NCBI RefSeq assembly: GCF_013300725.1
Contig: NZ_JAAIMM010000021.1
Location: 1 to 61,292, forward strand
Source of the DNA: Allocoprococcus comes
Lineage (GTDB): Bacteria > Bacillota > Clostridia > Lachnospirales > Lachnospiraceae
Length of the DNA stretch: 61,292 nucleotides
Reading direction: 5' to 3'
Shown: piece by piece, positions 42,212-51,778 of the stretch
How positions within the stretch are numbered: position 1 is the first letter of the stretch
Layout: each line of letters begins with the position of its first letter
Notes under the pieces: model-generated
Told to the model about the DNA's origin: nothing
Seen by the model: only the letters and a program-made list of their open reading frames with translations
Databases searched by the model: none
Translations under genes and position numbers: made by a program

Positions 42212-44203
42212 TTAATTTGTGAATACTCGGTAATTTTCTTTCTTATCGTAATCTTTGCGGATTCCATCATCCTCATACATGGTATAACTGCTGTTCTCAT
42301 ATCCAATAAGCTGCAGATGTTCGGTATCAATATCTTTCACACACTCTGCCGCTTCTGCAACCGGGATACATTTACCATTTCGAATGAAGAGCGGTACTTC
42401 ATTTAGTGCCACATCTACATAATGAATACCTTTTTCAAGAATCTCTTCGGAAATGCTTCCATCCGGCAGGAACTTGATAAATTTCATTTCTTCCGGCAGA
42501 TAAACATAACGTCCCCTTGCGTTCTGCTCGTAAACCGGAGCGATCATGATCTCGTTTCCGAGCATCAGCTGATCCTCTACTCGGATTGCTCTCTTGTCAT
42601 CCGGATAAACGAACCCTAATGGCTTAAAATACATATCATCACTCAGCGCAGCTTTCATGTACTCGCTGTACAGATACGGCACAAGACGGTATCTGGTGTT
42701 AATGACAGCACGGAAATCCTCAATTCTTTCAAATTGATAGCATTCCTGCTCTCTGGTTCCCGTCGCCGAATGATTACGCATCAGTGGTGTAAATACACCA
42801 AGCGCAAGAAAACGAAGCAGCAATTCTCTTGTTGTATCGGCGCCAAAACCTCCAAGGTCAGCGCCTGTATACAAGAAACCACACATATTCAGAGACGGCA
42901 GCATCTTCAGGTTAAGAAGGATATGCGACCACCAGGATTTATTATCTCCGGTCCAGATTCCTCCATAACGATGCATTCCGATGTAAGAGGATCTGGAAAA
43001 CATCAGAAAACGTTTTTCCGGGTCAATGCGTTCAAACGCTTCTCCTGCTGCTCTTGTCATATTGTAGCCAAAAAGATTATGTACTTTGTCATGACGGATC
43101 TTTTTGCCTTCCACATTGTGATAAAATCTTTTATAGTCTTCCGGATCATTCGCAATACTGAGCATCTTGTCCTGCATTTCCCAAGGATGGATCTTGCCTT
43201 CGGTATCCTTTGCAAACTCTCCGGCAAGTTCTTTTGCCTCTGCAAGGCCTTCGGAAGAATAAAAGATCGCAGGCTCATTCATATCATTCCAGAAACCTTC
43301 TATTCCCTGTTCGATCAGAAAACGATATTTGTCTCCGAACCATTTTCTGGCTTCCGGATTCAGCATATCCGGAAAATGGGTGTCTCCCGGCCATACAGCT
43401 GCAACAAAATCACTTCCGTCTTCTCTCTTGCAGAAATAGTTGTTTTTGACACCTTCCTCGTAAATCTCATATCCCGGCTCAACCTTGACACCGGCATCAA
43501 TGATCGGAATCAGACGAATACTCTGGTCATTCATTTCCTTTACAAATTCCGGAAAATCCGGGAAATTTTCTTCACTCACTGTGAAATCTTTGAATGACTG
43601 CATATAGTCAATATCCATGTAAATCATATCGATCGGGATATGATTTTCTCGATATCCCTTTGCAACAGTACGGAAATCTTCTTTCGTCGTGTAGCCCCAG
43701 CGGCTCTGTCCGAAACCAAAGGCAAACTTCGGCGGGATATAGCTGCGCCCGATCACATGGCGGAACTGTTTTACGATATCGTAAGCATTCTCTCCTTCGA
43801 TCACATAAATATCCAGATCAGCATTTTCGCAAGATACCTTGAGGGTATCCTCTCTGTCATATCCAATATCAAAGGTCAGTTTTGACGGATAATCAAAAAA
43901 CAATCCAAACGTCCTCTTTCCGCTCACAACAATGAAGTTGTGGGCTCCGTACAGAGAACGCTTGTCCTCTGTGTGTACCGGATCATCTGTACAATTACTG
44001 ATATAACAATATCCTCTCTTGTTGATTCCACGATTGGCTTCACCCAGACCATAGACAATATCATCTTCATCCATGATATAAGTAAAAACAAATCCTTCCT
44101 CCTGACTGACCTCTCCATATGGAAGAGGACCCTCTGTCGTTTCAATTTTTTCAGTCAGTGCTTCCGTATCAAATGGATTTCCATATCTATATTTTCTAAT
44201 CAT
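42212..44203 (-). CDS. GH31 alpha-glucosidase (isomaltase type)
   Basis: A 663-residue cytoplasmic alpha-glucosidase. The catalytic nucleophile is Asp307 (WNDMNEP) and the acid/base Asp420 (IWTGD); Trp169 lies in GFGQSRWGYTT. These numbers coincide with those I recall for Ro-alphaG1 from Ruminococcus (Blautia) obeum, a structurally characterised enzyme that prefers alpha-1,6 bonds, where Trp169 contributes to that preference. There is no signal peptide. It is the last gene of an operon with a GH13 glucosidase and a sugar ABC importer, 11 bases after the GH13 stop. Hydrolysis of isomaltose-like sugars after import is inferred. Confidence 0.95.
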   Translation of the reverse strand: MIRKYRYGNPFDTEALTEKIETTEGPLPYGEVSQEEGFVFTYIMDEDDIVYGLGEANRGINKRGYCYISNCTDDPVHTEDKRSLYGAHNFIVVSGKRTFGLFFDYPSKLTFDIGYDREDTLKVSCENADLDIYVIEGENAYDIVKQFRHVIGRSYIPPKFAFGFGQSRWGYTTKEDFRTVAKGYRENHIPIDMIYMDIDYMQSFKDFTVSEENFPDFPEFVKEMNDQSIRLIPIIDAGVKVEPGYEIYEEGVKNNYFCKREDGSDFVAAVWPGDTHFPDMLNPEARKWFGDKYRFLIEQGIEGFWNDMNEPAIFYSSEGLAEAKELAGEFAKDTEGKIHPWEMQDKMLSIANDPEDYKRFYHNVEGKKIRHDKVHNLFGYNMTRAAGEAFERIDPEKRFLMFSRSSYIGMHRYGGIWTGDNKSWWSHILLNLKMLPSLNMCGFLYTGADLGGFGADTTRELLLRFLALGVFTPLMRNHSATGTREQECYQFERIEDFRAVINTRYRLVPYLYSEYMKAALSDDMYFKPLGFVYPDDKRAIRVEDQLMLGNEIMIAPVYEQNARGRYVYLPEEMKFIKFLPDGSISEEILEKGIHYVDVALNEVPLFIRNGKCIPVAEAAECVKDIDTEHLQLIGYENSSYTMYEDDGIRKDYDKKENYRVFTN

Positions 44204-44214
44204 TTCTTTATCAC

Positions 44215-45888
44215 CTAGTGTTTATAATATAATACAAATGCTTCATATGGATTCAAAATAATTTTTCCTTCAAATGCTTTTCTTCCAAGGTTTGTGATCA
44301 GACACTCTGCGCCTTTAAATTCTTCCGGCACTTCTACTTCTGCATTCTTATCACTGAAGTTGCAGACGGTCAGAAGTTTTTCCTGATCCTGTTTTCTTGT
44401 GTAAGCAAAAATCTGTTCATCCTCACGGTAAAGAGGCTCAAATTCACCATAAACAATAATGTCTTTCTCTTTGCGCAAGCGGATCAGTTTCTGATAGTAA
44501 TGGAAAACAGAATCCGGATCTTCAAGCTGCTGCGCTGCATTGATCTTTTTGTAGTTCGGGTTTACTTTGATCCAAGGCTCGCCCTCTGTGAATCCGGCCT
44601 GTTCGCTGTCGTCCCACTGCATCGGAGTTCTCGCATTGTCACGGCTTCTCAGCATCAGACATTTCATCATGTGTTCCGGAGTCATAAGACCTGATTCCGT
44701 AAACTCTTCAAAGTAATTAATACTTTCAATATCACGGTAATCTTCCAGTTTGTCAAAGTAGACATTTGTCATGCCAAGCTCTTCACCCTGATATACATAT
44801 GGCGTTCCCTGCATCATGTGAATACAGGTCGCCAGCATTTTTGCAGAAGTTTCTCTGTATACCGGATTGTCATTTCCAAAACGGCTGACGCTTCTCGGTT
44901 GATCATGATTACCTAAAAACAAACTGTTCCATGCCTTCCCCTGAAGTTCTTCCTGCCATTTGATCATGATATTTTTGAACTCTTTGAAGTCATATTTTGC
45001 AGTCGTCCACTTTCCATAATCTCCGCATCCACTCTCCACATGCTCGAATTGGAATACCATGTTCAATTCATTTCGGTCGTCACCCGCATATTTCTGTGCT
45101 TCTTCAATTGTAACTCCTGAGGTTTCACCAACTGTCATGATATCATATTTTGAAAGAACTTCACGATTCATTTCCTGAAGAAATTCATGGATTCTCGGTC
45201 CATGTACACAATATGGTCCAAAGTCTCCATAAAGACCGTTATTCATTTCTCCGTCCGGAAATCTCTGATCTTTGGAAATCATACTGATAACATCCATGCG
45301 GAAACCGTCAATTCCTTTTTCACACCAGAATTTCATCATGTCATAAACTTCCTGACGCACTTTTTCATTTTCCCAATTGAGATCCGGCTGTTTTTTTGAA
45401 AACAGATGCAGATAATACATCTGAGTCTGCGGATCGTATTCCCATGCAGAACCTCCGAATACTCCGCCCCAGTTATTAGGTTCTTTTCCGTTTACCGGGT
45501 CTTTCCAGATATAATAATCACGATATGGATTATCTTTTGATTTGCGGCTTTCAATAAACCAGTTATGTTCATCTGAAGTATGGTTGACTACGAGATCCAT
45601 CAGAATCCTGATGGATCTTTTGTGTGCTTCACACAACAATTCTTCGTAATCCTCCATAGTTCCATATTCTTCATAAATTCTGCGGTAATCAGAAATATCG
45701 TAACCATTATCGTCCTGAGGTGATTCCAGCATCGGAGAAATCCACAACACATTTACCCCAAGTTCTTTAAGGTAATCGAGTTTCTGTATGATTCCTCTGA
45801 TATCTCCCACGCCATCACCGTTACTGTCTTTAAAACTCTTGGGATATATCTGATATACTACACTTTCTTTCCACCATTTTTTCTCCAT
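44215..45888 (-). CDS. GH13_31 oligo-1,6-glucosidase
   Basis: A 557-residue cytoplasmic alpha-glucosidase. Catalytic residues are Asp199 (GFRMDV), Glu255 (TVGET) and Asp329 (GNHDQPR), the same numbers as in Bacillus cereus oligo-1,6-glucosidase. Val200, immediately after the nucleophile, is the residue that separates isomaltase-type (Val) from maltase-type (Thr) enzymes. VYQIYPKSFKDSNGDG and MDLVVNHTSDEH are further family blocks. The ATG follows GAGGAG; an upstream in-frame ATG is within that site. Together with the GH31 gene it points to alpha-1,6-gluco-oligosaccharide use. Confidence 0.95.
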   Translation of the reverse strand: MEKKWWKESVVYQIYPKSFKDSNGDGVGDIRGIIQKLDYLKELGVNVLWISPMLESPQDDNGYDISDYRRIYEEYGTMEDYEELLCEAHKRSIRILMDLVVNHTSDEHNWFIESRKSKDNPYRDYYIWKDPVNGKEPNNWGGVFGGSAWEYDPQTQMYYLHLFSKKQPDLNWENEKVRQEVYDMMKFWCEKGIDGFRMDVISMISKDQRFPDGEMNNGLYGDFGPYCVHGPRIHEFLQEMNREVLSKYDIMTVGETSGVTIEEAQKYAGDDRNELNMVFQFEHVESGCGDYGKWTTAKYDFKEFKNIMIKWQEELQGKAWNSLFLGNHDQPRSVSRFGNDNPVYRETSAKMLATCIHMMQGTPYVYQGEELGMTNVYFDKLEDYRDIESINYFEEFTESGLMTPEHMMKCLMLRSRDNARTPMQWDDSEQAGFTEGEPWIKVNPNYKKINAAQQLEDPDSVFHYYQKLIRLRKEKDIIVYGEFEPLYREDEQIFAYTRKQDQEKLLTVCNFSDKNAEVEVPEEFKGAECLITNLGRKAFEGKIILNPYEAFVLYYKH

Positions 45889-45919
45889 GCCAAGTCTCCT
45901 CATTTATAATTGTTTAGTA

Positions 45920-46762
45920 TTATTTAACCGCTCCGGCAACAACACCGTTCATGATCCATTTCTGACAGAACAGATATACAACCAATACCGGAATAAGAAC
46001 CAACAGATAAGAAGCAAACGCCAGGTTGTAGTCTACAGAGAATTGTTTTTTAAACACATACTGTGCAAGCTGCAAGGTCTGCTGACTCTCGTCACTTAAC
46101 AGCACAAGTGGCATTGTAAAGTCATTCCATGTCCACATAAAGGAAAGAATTGCAACTGTTGCTGTAGTTGGTTTTAATATTGGAAAAATAACTTTTGTAA
46201 ATATCTGAATCGGATTTGCTCCGTCAATCATTGCAGCCTCATCCAATGCTTCCGGAATAGCCTTAATAGCACCTGTGTAAAGGAATGTATTCATCGGAAG
46301 ACCAAAAATAATATACAAGAATGTAATTCCGTAAATATTGTCCAGGTGGAATGTATTAGCCTGTACAACCAAAGGAAGCATAATTACCTGGAAAGGTATA
46401 AACATTGCACTGATGAAATAATAGTACATAATGGAAAAGAATTTGCTTTTTTTCCTGTTTCTTGTAATTGCATATGCTGCAAATGAGTTTGTGATCAGAG
46501 TAAAGACCAGGTTAACCACTGTAATAAATGCAGTATTAAAAAACTTTCTCGGGAAATTTGTCATTTTCCAGGCATCAACAAAATTCTGAAGTCTGAGTTT
46601 CGTCGGGAGTGCCAGAATATTATTCATGTCCGAAGGGTCTTTGATCGCAATCATCAACGCCATATACAGAGGCAGGAGAATAACCAGTACGATTCCTACG
46701 ATCAGAAGAATGGTCACTGGCCAATTATAATGTTCTTTTGCTTTTACTATCTGCCTTCTCAT
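45920..46762 (-). CDS. Carbohydrate ABC transporter permease (MalG type)
   Basis: A 280-residue inner-membrane permease with six predicted helices. The EAA loop that contacts the ATPase reads EALDEAAMIDGANPIQIFTKVIFPILKP (about residues 172-199). The first residues match the MalG/UgpE-type subfamily. It overlaps the other permease gene by four bases (ATGA). It lies between the importer genes and the two glucosidases. Confidence 0.94.
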   Translation of the reverse strand: MRRQIVKAKEHYNWPVTILLIVGIVLVILLPLYMALMIAIKDPSDMNNILALPTKLRLQNFVDAWKMTNFPRKFFNTAFITVVNLVFTLITNSFAAYAITRNRKKSKFFSIMYYYFISAMFIPFQVIMLPLVVQANTFHLDNIYGITFLYIIFGLPMNTFLYTGAIKAIPEALDEAAMIDGANPIQIFTKVIFPILKPTTATVAILSFMWTWNDFTMPLVLLSDESQQTLQLAQYVFKKQFSVDYNLAFASYLLVLIPVLVVYLFCQKWIMNGVVAGAVK

Positions 46763-47646
46763 CCTAATTTCTCCTCTCTCTTCTCAAGTATACGTAACTG
46801 GAATATAGAAATTAATACTACTACAATAAAAAGCGTAACTGCATTTGCTGACTGATAGGCGAACTGACCGCCTCCAAATCCTTTTTTATAAATCAGGACG
46901 GCAATCGATGTTGTACTGGTTCCCGGTCCTCCCTCTGTCATCGCCATGATCTGATCGTAAACCATCAGATATCCTTTGGCTGAAAGCACCATATTAATGG
47001 TAAAGGACGGTGCCAGAAGAGGAAATGTAATTTTGGTAAATCTTCGGATTCCGGTTGCGCCATCAAGGGCTGCTGCCTCATATACGTCTGTATCAATAGA
47101 CTGAAGCCCTGAAATGTAGATCAATGTATTGAATGCACATCCTGTCCATACCGCAACGGCGATAATTCCCCATATTGCATGATTTGTACCAAGAATATTA
47201 GAACTTAACACCGAAATTCCAAGACTCTTTCCAAGATCCGGAATCAGATTGGCAAAAATGTAATTGAAGATAAATCCAACGATCAGGCTGCCCAGCATAT
47301 AAGGCAGAAAGTAAAACGCCTTGATCGTGTTTTTGAATTTAATCTTTGCATTCAGTGCACAGGCAAGTACCAGACTGATTACGTTTACAAGGATTGTTGC
47401 AATGATCGCAAATTTGAATGTAAACAAATATGCATTCCCTGTATCGGCATCTGAAAACATATGCAGATAATTACGCAGTCCGACAAAATTCCAGTTCCCA
47501 TATCCTTTCCAGTCTGTAAAACTGTACAGAACACCTCGCAGAAATGGGATCGTATGGAATACAAAAAATAATACTGCGAGGATTCCTACATAAATATAAT
47601 ATATTTTATTAACAGCAGGTTTTTTATGAGCTGTTTTATTTTTCAT
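46759..47646 (-). CDS. Carbohydrate ABC transporter permease (MalF type)
   Basis: A 295-residue inner-membrane permease with about six helices, the partner of the MalG-type protein. The EAA loop is DVYEAAALDGATGIRRFTKITFPLLAP. The C-terminal helix and basic end are typical. It starts 16 bases after the solute-binding-protein gene stop. As in most Firmicutes sugar importers of this class, no ATPase gene accompanies it; a shared MsmX/MalK-like ATPase elsewhere is expected. Confidence 0.94.
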   Translation of the reverse strand: MKNKTAHKKPAVNKIYYIYVGILAVLFFVFHTIPFLRGVLYSFTDWKGYGNWNFVGLRNYLHMFSDADTGNAYLFTFKFAIIATILVNVISLVLACALNAKIKFKNTIKAFYFLPYMLGSLIVGFIFNYIFANLIPDLGKSLGISVLSSNILGTNHAIWGIIAVAVWTGCAFNTLIYISGLQSIDTDVYEAAALDGATGIRRFTKITFPLLAPSFTINMVLSAKGYLMVYDQIMAMTEGGPGTSTTSIAVLIYKKGFGGGQFAYQSANAVTLFIVVVLISIFQLRILEKREEKLG

Positions 47647-47662
47647 GAGATCAACTCCTCGC

Positions 47663-48940
47663 TTAATCTACGTTGGCAATATCATATTTTTCATCGCACT
47701 GTTTCAGGAACTGTGTTATGTTCTTCTGATTGTCCATTCCGTTAGAATAATTCAGGCACAGTTCAGAAGTAAGTGCTGAAAGATCAAATCCTGAAGGATA
47801 GTAATGATCCGGGAAGTTTGCTACTTTACCATTGGCAATATCTTCTTTGACACCTGCAACTGTTTCATTATTCTGCTCTACACCTTTGATTGCTGAAAAA
47901 GCAAACTGATCGTCAATATAAGTCTGTGCATTTTCAGGCTCCATCATAAAGGAAACAAATTCTTTTGCCATCTCTTCGTTTTCACTGCCTTCGCATACAC
48001 CTAAAAGTACGTCAACACCTGATGTTACATAATTCTTCGACTCATCGTCAGATGCCGGAAGTGCGAACATATTAACATTAACGTCCGGATTAGAGTTCTT
48101 GTACTGATTGATTGCCCAGTTTCCATTGATGATCATAACTGCTTCACCATTTGCGAATTTTTTATTTCCATCATCATAAGTCAGGCCCATGAAATCGTCC
48201 TGTGCATAATCAAGAAGTGTCAGATATTTTTCTGCGATCTCTTCGTGCGTTTTTGCAAATGTTGTTTTTCCTGCTTTGCGGTCGTCTGTAAAGTTATCCG
48301 GCTGAAGATCCGGTGCTATACTGTTCCACGGGCAAAGGCTGGTCCATGCATCTTTATATGTCATAAGAAGTGGCTGCTCTCCTGCGGCTTTGATCTTGTC
48401 AAGTACAGCAATAAACTCATCCCATGTTTTCGGAACTTCAAGACCAAGTTCTTCAAACTTATCCACATTGTAGATGACACCAGATGCATTGGTTGCATAT
48501 GGAATACCGTATGCTTTTTCTTCTTTGTCTTTATTTACATCGTAAACCATCTGCATGTAAGAATCCTGAATGTCTGAAACATAATCCTGGTCACTTAAAT
48601 CAACCAGCATTCCTGCGCTTTCTACTTCTGTGTAGTTATTGTCACCGCCCATCATTACGATATCAGGCATATCATTCTTTGCCATTCTGGTCTTTAACAC
48701 AGTGCCTGCATCTGCCGGTGCTGTAATCTTGATCGTCACATCTTCATGAGATTCATTGAATTTATCTACAAGCTGCTGAACGACTTCTTTGTTCTCTGCT
48801 TTCGTAGAAAACAATTCCAGCTCTGTTTTCCCATTTTTTGAAGAAGATTTTCCATCGGATGATCCGCATCCGGTTACGGTAGCCATACCTGCCACTAAAG
48901 TACCAACCAGTAATAAACTGACAAATTTTCTTTTTTTCAT
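47663..48940 (-). CDS. Sugar ABC transporter substrate-binding lipoprotein
   Basis: A 425-residue extracellular binding protein of family 1. The signal peptide ends in the lipobox TVTGC (Cys25), and a Ser/Lys-rich linker follows. The body shows the usual two-lobe pattern: VDKFNESHEDVTIKI, GGDNNYTEVESAGMLVDLSD, YGIPYATNASGVIYN, FANGEAVMIINGNWAI and AKEFVSFMMEPENAQTYI. Aromatic residues for sugar stacking are plentiful. It is the first gene of the operon behind a promoter with candidate LacI sites, so it would be the most highly expressed. Confidence 0.95.
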   Translation of the reverse strand: MKKRKFVSLLLVGTLVAGMATVTGCGSSDGKSSSKNGKTELELFSTKAENKEVVQQLVDKFNESHEDVTIKITAPADAGTVLKTRMAKNDMPDIVMMGGDNNYTEVESAGMLVDLSDQDYVSDIQDSYMQMVYDVNKDKEEKAYGIPYATNASGVIYNVDKFEELGLEVPKTWDEFIAVLDKIKAAGEQPLLMTYKDAWTSLCPWNSIAPDLQPDNFTDDRKAGKTTFAKTHEEIAEKYLTLLDYAQDDFMGLTYDDGNKKFANGEAVMIINGNWAINQYKNSNPDVNVNMFALPASDDESKNYVTSGVDVLLGVCEGSENEEMAKEFVSFMMEPENAQTYIDDQFAFSAIKGVEQNNETVAGVKEDIANGKVANFPDHYYPSGFDLSALTSELCLNYSNGMDNQKNITQFLKQCDEKYDIANVD

Positions 48941-48972
48941 CTTTTTCCCTCCACACTGTTTTTAGTATGTCG

Positions 48973-48982
48973 GTTGCGCAAC
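48973..48982. promoter_or_regulatory. Candidate LacI-family operator (leader)
   Basis: GTTGCGCAAC is a perfect palindrome with a central CG, the usual form of LacI-family operators. It lies in the untranslated leader of the binding-protein gene. Confidence 0.5.
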
Positions 48983-49041
48983 TCGATTAATTTTGTTAAC
49001 ATTTCCCCGGACACGTCTGCCCGGTTCCTTTTAGTAAGTTC

Positions 49042-49086
49042 ATGATACCCTATTCAGCTTCGCAAAATCAATAGGTTTCTTGCGAA
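49042..49086 (-). promoter_or_regulatory. Promoter and LacI-type sites of the isomalto-oligosaccharide operon
   Basis: On the minus strand TTGATT (49066-49071), 18 bases, TATCAT (49042-49047). TTCGCAA (49059-49065) lies in the spacer and TTGCGAA (49080-49086) just upstream of the -35 box, as an inverted pair. Repressor bound there would block RNA polymerase. Confidence 0.6.
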
Positions 49087-49182
49087 ACTGCAAAAGGCAA
49101 CAAAGTTTACTTCTTGTTTTTATACACTCTGCACAAAGACAACCAGGCCATTCCACCGGCTTGCCTGTATACATGCAAAGTC

Positions 49183-49211
49183 GAAAAAAAGATCCTGTCA
49201 TTCCCTGACAG
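49183..49211 (-). terminator. Terminator overlapping the end of the lacI-type gene
   Basis: On the minus strand CTGTCA pairs with TGACAG around GGGAA; the stop codon is inside the hairpin and a seven-T run follows. Confidence 0.75.
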
Positions 49212-50205
49212 AATCCCTCTTCACCAGATAAACTGGATTTTTTATATTTAATTCGTCCAGTGTCTCTCCCTGGATCAATTTCATCAGACGCGTCAGCGCT
49301 ACATGTGCTTTTTGCGGAACATCCTGGTGGACTGTTGTCAGCCTTGGCCGAACCATACTTGCATAGACACTGTCATCATATCCTGTAACAGAAATCTGCT
49401 CCGGAACCATGATTCCTTCGTCAAGAAAGAAATTTATCGCTTCCATCGCATTATAATCCGAGGAAAATGCAAGTGCTTTTGCTTCCAGAAAATGTGGGAG
49501 AAGTTCTCTGTATTTTCTGAGACGTAATCTTTTTTCACCCGGAATAATTATATATCGGGAACGACTGCAGAATCCACCTGGTTTTTCCATCGCCTGTTTG
49601 AATCCCATCCACCGATAGTAATCACTGTCTCTCTCCGTTTCCGCAACAAACAATGCTTTCTTATATCCACAGGAATACAGGTATTCTCCAATCTGATACC
49701 CTCCCGAATAATCATCTATACCGACATTCTGGAAGGTATAAGCGCCTTCCGGATAAGCATCGATCAGAATCATTTTTTTGTTTAATCTGCGCGAAAGATT
49801 ACGATACTGCTCTTCATTGTATCCCAGGATGATCAATCCCTCTACATTCCATTTTGAGGCAATATCCACTACATTCTGAATGCTTTCACCGCCAATAAGC
49901 ATAACATAATATCCATTTTCTTCCGTTTCCATCTGTATGGTTCCGATCAGTTCTCCTATAAATGGATCCTGAAGTGACTGCATACCATGTGCATAAGAAA
50001 ATCCGAGTACTACACCTATAATTCTGGAACCATGACCGGAAAGCATCATGGAGCCCATATGCGGAACATAGTTCTGTTCTTTAAGAATGGCCGTGATTTT
50101 ATCGATTGTTTTCTGGGAAACCCTTTTGGTTTTGCCATTTATAACATTAGATACAGTGGTACGGCTGACACCTGCCATTTCTGCAATATCCTGAAGCCGA
50201 ATCAT
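49198..50205 (-). CDS. LacI family transcriptional regulator
   Basis: A 335-residue repressor. Residues 1-50 hold the LacI helix-turn-helix and hinge (RLQDIAEMAGVSRTTVSNVINGKTKRVS), followed by a periplasmic-binding-protein-like effector domain beginning IIGVVLGFSYAHGMQ. The C-terminal VTGYDDSVYASMVRPRLTTVHQD is typical. GAGGAGG stands eight bases before the start. Encoded directly upstream of the sugar importer operon, it most likely controls that operon through the CG-centred palindromes found there. The effector is probably an alpha-glucoside. Confidence 0.94.
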   Translation of the reverse strand: MIRLQDIAEMAGVSRTTVSNVINGKTKRVSQKTIDKITAILKEQNYVPHMGSMMLSGHGSRIIGVVLGFSYAHGMQSLQDPFIGELIGTIQMETEENGYYVMLIGGESIQNVVDIASKWNVEGLIILGYNEEQYRNLSRRLNKKMILIDAYPEGAYTFQNVGIDDYSGGYQIGEYLYSCGYKKALFVAETERDSDYYRWMGFKQAMEKPGGFCSRSRYIIIPGEKRLRLRKYRELLPHFLEAKALAFSSDYNAMEAINFFLDEGIMVPEQISVTGYDDSVYASMVRPRLTTVHQDVPQKAHVALTRLMKLIQGETLDELNIKNPVYLVKRDSVRE

Positions 50206-50224
50206 AAAATCTTCCTCCTCTTCT

Positions 50225-51778
50225 TTACAACATCACCTTATGATATGCGCATCCCATCTTTTCCAGCATTTCCATCTCCCGTTTCTGACAGCTGAATATA
50301 ATTACCTGCCGCTTACTGCCTTTCAGCCAGCGAAGGGTCTGGATAAGTCTCCTGTCATCATAATAGCCAAATGCATCATCCAGGATCACCGGACATTCTT
50401 CCTCGTGGAGAATTTTCGTAGCCGCCATACGGATTGCAAAATAAATCTGTTCCAGGGTTCCCCGGCTTACCTGATCCATTGAGATCCTTCTTCCTTCGCT
50501 CATCAGCTGCACCTGTAGATTTTCATCCACCCACAGACGGTTATATTTTCCACCCGTGATCACCTCCATGACCTTTGATACTTCCGCGTTCATCCGGTCG
50601 CCAGTCCGGCTCTGCATTCCCGAAGCAAGCTCTGTCAGCCGCTCCATGGCGAGCTCCAGTCCCTGCCTGCGCTTCATGCGTTCCAGATCTTCACTGTTCA
50701 TCTCGTCAAATTCATCGACGCGCTCCTTCAGGTTCTCATAGAGGACTTCCTTCTCATGATAAGACTCCTGTACTTTTGCAAGTCTGCCCTTCTGCATCTC
50801 ATACGCCGCCTTCAGCGTATTTCCCTGCTCTTTCTCCTCACGCATTTTTGCCTTTTTTTTCTGCTTTCCATCCTTCAGATGATTCCACACATACATTCCT
50901 TCGGCAAGTGCTACCACGATCGCCACAAGACAGTTCCATGGTCTCGGGAACAGAACAAATATCACAATAAATGCTGCCAGCATGGAAAATGTTTCCAGCG
51001 GATGAATCCTCCACCCGTCAAAATATCCCGCAGCTTCTTCCTGTTTTCTTCTCTTTCTATCCTCTTTTTCCCACGCTTCCCATGCCCTGCGCTTTTCCTC
51101 ACAGTCTGCCTTAAGCTGCTGTTTCTCCTGTTCCAGCTGATGCAGATCCCGCCAGACATAGGACGCTTCCAGCTCCGCCTTTTCTCTCTTTTCATCAATC
51201 TTCCGGCTCTGCTCTCGCTCTTCCTTTTCCAGTTCTTTTTTCCGCTCTTTTAAAATGGCAAGCGCACCTTCCAGATCGATCTCACTGTTCCCCGTCGCAT
51301 AATAATTTGCCGCATAATTTTTCAGTTCTGCAGCCAGCGTATTGCCGGTCTGTACCCGTAACTGTCCGATAGAAACTGTATTTTCATAATCACTTTCCGT
51401 CATCCCGCCAAGCAGGATTTCCAGATCTCCATGCTCCAGAGACAGCTCTTCTCCATCATCCTCACAAAGCAGTATTCCGCCTTTGGAATACCGGTCAAAA
51501 TTCCGCTCCAGCCGAAAATGCCGTCCCCCACATTCAAAACGGAGGATCCCTGCGTAATAATTCGGATTCTCCCATGGTTCATATGTGCTGAAGGTGTCGG
51601 TCGCCGCCGCACGCCCACGCTTTCTCTCCATCCCGAAAAGCATCCCTTTCAAAAAGGTATGCAGGGTTGACTTTCCCGATTCATTTTCACCATAAATGAT
51701 ATTGATCCCATCGGTAAGTCCGATCCGTTTATCCGTGAACCTTCCAAAATTTTTCAGGACCAGTTCTGTTATTCTCAT
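50225..51778 (-). CDS. YhaN-like AAA ATPase (SbcC/RecF-related)
   Basis: A 517-residue SMC-like ATPase. Walker A is GENESGKS at 30-37; an ABC-type signature VSRGTLEQIYFAIRMA and Walker B PVILDDAFGYYDD lie near the C-terminus. Between them are coiled-coil arms (about 165-245 and 305-385) separated by two adjacent membrane helices (about 258-292, TFSMLAAFIVIFVLF and CLVAIVVALAEG), which is the feature of YhaN-type proteins. Relatives pair with a SbcD-like nuclease (YhaO) in DNA repair. It overlaps that gene by four bases. The lacI-type gene follows after 19 bases. Confidence 0.88.
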   Translation of the reverse strand: MRITELVLKNFGRFTDKRIGLTDGINIIYGENESGKSTLHTFLKGMLFGMERKRGRAAATDTFSTYEPWENPNYYAGILRFECGGRHFRLERNFDRYSKGGILLCEDDGEELSLEHGDLEILLGGMTESDYENTVSIGQLRVQTGNTLAAELKNYAANYYATGNSEIDLEGALAILKERKKELEKEEREQSRKIDEKREKAELEASYVWRDLHQLEQEKQQLKADCEEKRRAWEAWEKEDRKRRKQEEAAGYFDGWRIHPLETFSMLAAFIVIFVLFPRPWNCLVAIVVALAEGMYVWNHLKDGKQKKKAKMREEKEQGNTLKAAYEMQKGRLAKVQESYHEKEVLYENLKERVDEFDEMNSEDLERMKRRQGLELAMERLTELASGMQSRTGDRMNAEVSKVMEVITGGKYNRLWVDENLQVQLMSEGRRISMDQVSRGTLEQIYFAIRMAATKILHEEECPVILDDAFGYYDDRRLIQTLRWLKGSKRQVIIFSCQKREMEMLEKMGCAYHKVML

